From NCBI GenBank assembly GCA_002104985.1, contig MCGO01000005.1, forward strand, positions 62,001-126,000: a stretch of 64,000 bases of DNA, read 5' to 3'. How positions within the stretch are numbered: position 1 is the stretch's first letter; each line of letters begins with the position of its first letter. The stretch is from Rhizoclosmatium globosum. Taxonomy: Eukaryota; Chytridiomycota; Chytridiomycetes; Chytridiales; Chytriomycetaceae. The translations under genes were made by a program, and so were the position numbers. The notes beneath the pieces were generated by a model. The model worked only from the letters and a program-made list of their open reading frames with translations. It was not told the DNA's origin and made no database searches. Positions 58,524 to 64,000 of the stretch are shown piece after piece.

Positions 58524-59134
58524 ATGGAAGAGTTCCACGAAGAGGTTTGTTTTGACCTATGCCTGCTGGGGTATTGACGAGTTAACCCCCTTCATCAGAA
58601 AGCATTTGTCGTCGAAGAAGTCAACAACGTCATCAAAGAGGTATCGCTGTCCTTCTTCGGTCTCTCAAAGGGCAGCCATCTAATCCTTTCCCAAACCATT
58701 AAACCCAGTCCATCGAGACCACTATTCAAAACGCTGCCTACCACCATAACAAGGTCGGTCAGTGGAACTCAAACATTGTTGAACAGTGCTTGAAGCGCCT
58801 GGCTGGCCTCAACAAACCCTTCAAATACATTGGTGGGTTTCCTTGGGGTGTCAAATCAGACACTGGACTTATTTACCAAAATCAATAGTTACATGCACAA
58901 TTATGCAAAAGAACGGGGCGGGTCTTCACGCTGCTTCTTCTTGTTACTGGGATAGTACTACGGATGGTACGTTGCCGTTCTTATGTTCAATTTCAGCTTA
59001 CCACCCCCAAAAAGGTTGCACAACATACAAATACGATTCAAAAACGATGTACTGCATCGTTAACGTGTTCGGACTGGCTGTAAGTCTTTTCTTAAACATG
59101 TCAAAGGAATGCTCACACAGTATTCTAGATTTAA
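58524..59134 (+). CDS. DYNLT: Dynein light chain, Tctex type
   Basis: Light chain of dynein motors, which serve cytoplasmic transport and, in zoosporic fungi, the flagellum. Six exons join in phase: 58524-58544, 58599-58640, 58709-58832, 58889-58966, 59015-59079 and 59129-59134 (336 nt, 111 residues plus stop, the family's usual length). Landmarks: [64 protein letters not shown] and [17 protein letters not shown]. The first exon encodes only seven residues and the last only one Ile plus the stop codon. Scanning without splicing would give a wrong, longer C-terminus. It converges on the receptor ending at 59183. Confidence 0.93.
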
Positions 59135-59182
59135 TGGACGTTCTAGTTTTTGTTTGCACGTCGTCTAGAAATAAACACCCCT

Positions 59183-62060
59183 TCAGTTGTTCTGTGTATT
59201 GGCTTTGACCAGCTCCTGAAAGTGCTGTACCTCTTCCTCATTTCCAAACTCGAATTCAAGTCTTCTTACCAAACCCAACGTTGGCCCAGAATTCCAAACT
59301 TTGACACGGAAACGATGGTGAATATGAGAACGACACTGCGTGCCAGAGCTCAGAGGAAACGCGAATGAGCTACACAAAGATTCAAGGGATATCCAGCTAC
59401 GATTCTTGCATTTGATAATGCTTAAGATGCCAAACTCCCACTTCGGTATACAAAGAGGAGATTCCTTGATGACCAGAAAGCAGTGAATTCCAATCAACGT
59501 CATATCAATACCACTGACACCAACCACCCAAGGAACACTGCTTCCTCGTACAACTAGTGACGACCAGCTTGTGGCAATTCCAGAACTTTGGGAATCTTCA
59601 TTTTGTATGATACTGTCACGCCTACGAGTACCGCCACTTTCCATGGTGCTCCTTGAGAGACGGTTTCCAACAAAGGAAAGTTGAGGTTTGAACTTTTCAC
59701 TCCACATTAAGAACCACTTAGGGACACTATAAATCCGATGGTGAGAATCCCGAGAAGCCAGCAACAAGTGACGTGAAGTGTGATGGATAAAATGCTGGTG
59801 GACGATGTGGTGATGACAAGGATTGGTAGTCCTGCAAATACTCCGAACGAAGTCAATATCATGGATATAAAAGTCGTTTCTCCCGTATAAGCCTCAGCAC
59901 CTCGAGCAGAGAAAGCCAGCACTGACGCAACAACATACAGTCCCACATTGTACAGAATCAAAACAATCTTTGACGGATGGTTCCAAGTGAGATCCGTGCA
60001 CTCGAGCAAATAAAAAGGCTGGTCGCTCGTTGATACGTAGAATACTTGCGATTTTGTGATTTGATACTTGACACTGAAAGTCCATGCAACCAACAACCCA
60101 ACTTCTGCCAGACATATACATATAATTCGCATAAGCATATATCTTCTTGCACGAAAACCTCGCTGTACTTTTCGTCCAGATAAAACCATCCAATAATTCA
60201 ACTCTGACTTTGGAATGATAGCTGATATTACCAAACAATACCCAGATAATTGGAACCAAACACGAATTGTGCAAATTGCAGCTGATGGATTTGGAAGAAG
60301 AAGAAAATAGTTGAAGTAATGAACATAGTACCAAGAATTGTTGTACACATGTATGTTACGCTTGTTCGACGGATTGAATTGTAGCTTCGATGTCTCAAAA
60401 CATATCCTAGACAAACCACAGAGAACATGATTCCAGATATCAGATAGAATATCATCAATCCGCCAGACGCGGCTGATAAGTGGAAGTCATATTGACGAGG
60501 TATGAGCAGTCGAGGACCATCTGGAGGAGGAATACTTGAACCTAGATTAAAAGTCAATCGAATGTTTTTTAAATCATAGCCACACCATCGCTAAACTTTG
60601 GAGCCTTTCCTGGATAATAGTAGAAAGTTGCACCATTTTTATCAGTCTGGCCGAAGAGACTTGTATTGGTATAATTGCCTGTAAAGTAAAAGACTTGTTG
60701 TGGTCTGAAGGAATACGTCAAATGAATAAGGAGAAAATAACACTAACATTTCCAGATCGCCCCAGTCATTCAGAACGTTTTCATCCGCCGACATGCCATG
60801 ATATCCCAAATTTGAAAATAATGTAAAGTTCATACGGTCTTGAAGACTCCTTGAAGATAGTTGATCAATCGTTAGATTATTGTCCGACTTAAGAAGCTTA
60901 TCAAAGCCTTTCAGCATCATCATGGCACAATCATAGTTTGTCTGAGATGACGAAATCCGCAACAGATATTGCCAGCTCATCCCTGGAATGGGATTTTGGG
61001 CGATAGCACTGACATCATCATAGAAACCTCTGAACAGACTTCCATTCTGATATGGATTATAAGCTTGCAATAAAATTAGGCCCTTCAGCATTTGATAATA
61101 ATCGGGACCAACGTCCAACCCATTCATAGTTGGAAAGTTGTAAGTGAACCACACTCGACTTGGACTTAAAAGCCCCAACTTCCCAAACTCGTAATATGTT
61201 GCAGCAACGAATGGATTTTCCGCGCTATATATGATATATCGTGCCTGAGTCTGGTTGACCAAATACGCGACATACTCAATATCACGTTGAGAAAACTTTG
61301 TAGGAATCCCAACATTGACCAAGATGCGAATCCCATTAGACTGCAGCGTCTTTTTTATGTCCAAAGCTGATTGGTAACCGAATTCATCATCCTTTTGATA
61401 AATAATTGCAACTTGAGTGACATCCCACTTCTTCAAAATGGGGAGGAAGAACTCTCCGAGCCCGGAACCCGCTAGAGTCCTCCAAAAATAAGGATATTTG
61501 TTTCGATCTGAAAGTCTTGGAGATTGAGAAGCGGCAGAGCAGTACGGAAGCTTGTAGTTTGATAATATCTCCGTCGCACCTCTAACATATATTTGTAAGT
61601 TAAAACATGACAACGGTACACCTACAAAGCCGTTGTGCTAAATTCATTTCCCAGTATTCCGATAACATCGGTGTGATTGAAGATGATGTCCGGAGCCATT
61701 ATCGCGGAAGCAAACCCCCCGCTACTCCCAGTGTAATTCTGATTCAAATTTGGAGTATACGAGCCACAATCTAACTTCGTTAAGCAACATATTCAGGTTA
61801 TCCCTGTAATTACCTGAAAATCGCTTTACGTTGACGTGAACATTCGGGAGAATCGTTGGATCCTTATTCACTTCATCAATCGCAGCCAGCCACGCCAAAT
61901 CTGCAAAATACATGAAACCAGACCAATCTGATAGGTGAACAACACTAGAATTGAAGACTGGATTGAAGTTTGTAACCAACGAGCCATTCAAGGCAAGTCC
62001 CTTCAGCACACAGTAGTATCCCACAAAACCCAATGTTATATTTTGCTTCGCGGCGACCAT
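59183..62060 (-). CDS. Class C GPCR with Venus-flytrap domain
   Basis: The ATG at 62060 ([17 protein letters not shown]) is the first in frame; the frame stays open upstream, so a signal-peptide exon is possible. N-lobe: [15 protein letters not shown] and [11 protein letters not shown] large exon (about 61590-60760) holds [43 protein letters not shown] and [12 protein letters not shown]. The hinge is [10 protein letters not shown] near 60530. TM1-TM7 run about 60470-59730. A missing T in the TTTT run near 60304 shifts the frame between TSTIF and [10 protein letters not shown]. The tail contains SWVVRGSS-type and hydrophobic segments ([18 protein letters not shown]) and ends [18 protein letters not shown], the C-terminal module. 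It is tail-to-tail with the dynein light chain gene, 48 bp apart. Confidence 0.86.
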
Positions 62061-62236
62061 AGAAGGCGGAGGGGTAAACTTCACGGCCTGGAAGTAATAG
62101 GAAAGGCTGGCAAGGTGATTTTGTAAATCTTAGCAGAGGGGATGTGCAAATCTTCTCGGCCAGGAAGATGGAGAGTCGGAATATAATATGATTATAACAT
62201 GGTTTATTGCTGTTGAAGGTGGATGGTCTGAGTATG

Positions 62237-62534
62237 TTACTGGTCGTCCTTCTCTTTTTCAGTTGACACGCCTCCATACGGTCCCCTCAGCCGACGTCTT
62301 GGATTAAGCTAAAGCAGAATTAGACCTGTTAAACTAGTCACAAAATATGAGTGGACAAAGTACCATTGACAGCTGGCATTCAAAGAAGGACCGTTGTGCT
62401 AATCTGCATTCTTGGGTAACATCCTTATGCTTCAGATCCAGGCATTCGTTTAGACTGAGCCCTCGCTTTACAACGCAATCCGATTCGCTGAGGCATGCGA
62501 GAACGGCTTCCTTAAATCGTTCACAAGAGGGCAT
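62237..62534 (-). CDS. PET191: Cytochrome c oxidase assembly factor Pet191 (COA5)
   Basis: Small twin-Cys mitochondrial intermembrane-space protein needed for assembly of complex IV. Exon 1 (62534-62364) starts MPSCERFKEAVLACLSES and includes CVVKRGLSLNECL, ECRLAQRSFFECQLSM. Exon 2 (62308-62237), joined by a GTACTT...GCTTTAG intron, reads LNPRRRLRGPYGG and ends EKEKDDQ. Total 80 residues. The Cys pattern and the R-x-R-x-R-G end match the family. Without the splice the ORF would end in an unrelated LCPLIFCD. The intron is 55 nt. Confidence 0.93.
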
Positions 62535-62585
62535 CGAATTATAGCTAAAATAATAAATAAAAGGAAAGTAATTCATTTCAAATCA

Positions 62586-63932
62586 CTACTGCTGACAATA
62601 ATTCGACGGAAACACTCCTCTGACTCCTCTCAATTCTCCCTGCCACCAACCATCTTCTTTCTCTTCCACAACTGTAATCCGGTCTCCCGCAATAAATCCC
62701 AAATCTCCCGGTCGTTCTCCTTTGAAATCGTATAACGCGACTACAATCTTTTGCTGGATTTTCGGTGGCAGTGGTGGAGCCTGATTGGCTGGTTTCGGAC
62801 GCGGTGGAATGATGGCCTGTTGTTGCTGTTGTGCTCCGTATATTTGATGTGCAGGTTTTGGAGGCGGAGCGGGTTGTTGGTTCGACATATAAGGTGGCGG
62901 AGCTGCGGCAAAGGGTTTTGGTGGAGGCGGAGGAGTGTTATGAAATGGCTGTTTCATTGACGGATGTGGGGGTGGAGCTGGTAGTTGTTAAAACCGGCAA
63001 CTGCGGCAGCTGTAGCTGGAGGAGGACCCGATTGTTGTGGCGCGTATGAAGAACCTCCTTGTTGTTGGTGTGACAATGATTGACGAGACAGACTTCCCTG
63101 TGACCCCATATTCCCCTGCGACACAGCTTCAACGTCTTTTGAACCAAAACCGCGATGATTCAGCGAGCGGTACAAGACTTCGGCTTCAGCTGGTGGTTCG
63201 ATTTTCCCACTCAACAGCTCGGCTGGAGTTACTTGCTGGCCATAAAAGCGCGCATTTGTTTCTTTACGCGTGAGAATAACCAAGCCTTCAAAGCTGACTC
63301 CCGCAAACAAGCCTTTCGTTTTAGAATACGCATAAATGGGGGCGAAGTGACCCACAGCCCCACTCGCTTCTGCTTGGCGTCCAGTGGGACCTACCACGCT
63401 TGTCGTAAGTATACAATATGAATGTAACAAAATGATTACCAGCAGCAATAGACAGATTCGCTCCAAACGTCACATTCCCTCCGATACTAAACGCCTTCAC
63501 AGCAGAATCCGAATTCAAGATAAACACGGAATCAGTTACTTCAGCGCCAATCTGTGCACCGACTCCAGCACCTCCAGCAGCAATTGCAGACCTTCAGATG
63601 AGTTTGATTAAGTGAACGCTTCATTCCAAAACCACTCACGGTGCACTCCATCTCCCATCCGGTAATCTTGCCACGACAAGACCTGCACCAGCACGGCCAG
63701 ACCAAACAAAGCCAGCCTTTACGATCGTGAGTACAGCCACACCTGCGGTTTTATTGATGTCAGTTTCGTTCGACTTCACTTTGTTTTCACCTTTGCAGTT
63801 TGCAATGATTTTTGGAGGGATAAGCGTAGTATCGAGCTGATTTTTGCCTTTGATGAAGTGCTGAGTGAGGTGAGTTTTAGCGCGTTTGTAATGAGTTGAC
63901 AGGAGGGTGGAACAATGGTATGGTTCCTCCAT
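62586..63932 (-). CDS. SYLF-SH3 actin-patch protein (Ysc84/Lsb3-like)
   Basis: Yeast Ysc84 and Lsb3 bind actin and Las17 at endocytic patches. The start is ATG 63932 (MEEPYHC). The SYLF domain fills the first 230 residues over three exons: AGVAVLTIVKAGFVWSGRAG, GLVVARLPDGRWSAP-SAIA, GAGVGAQIGAEVTDSVF and AYSKTKGLFAGVSFEGLVI. A Gln/Pro-rich linker follows, then a C-terminal SH3 domain: VVALYDFKGERPGDLGF, ITVVEEKEDGWWQGELRG and GVFPSNYCQQ. The frame changes in the linker near 62960-63030. An intron ending TTTTAACAACTACCAG would restore it (phase fits donors at GGAG|GTTC or TCGG|GTCC, neither ideal). The domain order and length match the yeast proteins. Confidence 0.9.
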
Positions 63933-64000
63933 GGTGCAAGATGATTAGGAAATGAAATCTATTCATAAAGAATATACTAGAAGGCTCATCAAAGAAGGAA

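Noticed and set aside
62954..63030. Frameshift in the SYLF-SH3 gene as a pseudogene mark
   Set aside because: An intron ending TTTTAACAACTACCAG restores the frame within the disordered linker, and both domains are intact.

Overview
The window looks like nuclear DNA of a zoosporic (chytrid-type) fungus. Genes have short GT-AG introns. The housekeeping set is fungal or opisthokont: class I histone deacetylase, COG3, Pet191, an Ysc84/Lsb3-like SYLF-SH3 protein, nicotinamide riboside kinase and Sel1-repeat proteins. A Tctex-type dynein light chain fits a flagellated lineage. Assignment to chytrids is inference from gene content; no marker gene proves it.

The dominant feature is an array of nine class C (GABA-B-like) GPCR genes at 1-2583, 2675-5663, 16071-19211, 19872-22625, 27726-30782, 33723-37087, 38710-42020, 55162-58413 and 59183-62060. 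Two receptor relics lie at 22910-23173 and 46291-46476. Each receptor has an extracellular Venus-flytrap (periplasmic-binding-protein-like) sensor, a short Pro-rich hinge (usually G-S-x-x-P-P-x-D-G-P) in place of the Cys-rich domain, a 7TM core, and a cytosolic tail. The tail ends in a recurring short module (hydrophobic-E-F/x-x-x-x-E-A-x-x-F) that I cannot assign to a known family. Housekeeping genes are scattered between receptors on both strands. A nicotinamide riboside kinase gene and its decayed copy, each facing a receptor, show that part of the array grew by segmental duplication.

Between two convergent receptors (5.7-16 kb) lies a transposon nest. It holds relics of piggyBac-like and PIF/Harbinger-like transposases and a 7.4-kb DNA transposon with 387-bp near-identical terminal inverted repeats (7947-15382). 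That element's own DDE transposase gene was split by a second 4,979-bp element (9247-14225), which has CAGGGGG-type termini and a perfect 9-bp target duplication. The second element carries an apparently intact five-exon gene for a ~1,266-aa protein of a type I do not recognise. Removing the inner element and one target copy restores the outer transposase frame exactly. The outer TIRs contain introns and an exon whose reading frame joins in phase to both element genes, so both proteins may carry the same TIR-encoded leader.

Other genes: AUH-like enoyl-CoA hydratase, a TPR-metallo-beta-lactamase fusion, tRNA-Ser(CGA), an acidic two-TM protein, HDAC, NRK, two paralogous Sel1 proteins, COG3, a single-pass membrane protein, a COG6-like fragment, a PRL-type phosphatase, dynein light chain, Pet191 and the SYLF-SH3 protein. 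Many receptors, and a few other genes, carry one or a few frame slips, often in short homopolymers. These may be real decay or assembly indels. Exon boundaries were read by eye from splice consensus and reading phase and were not tested against RNA.
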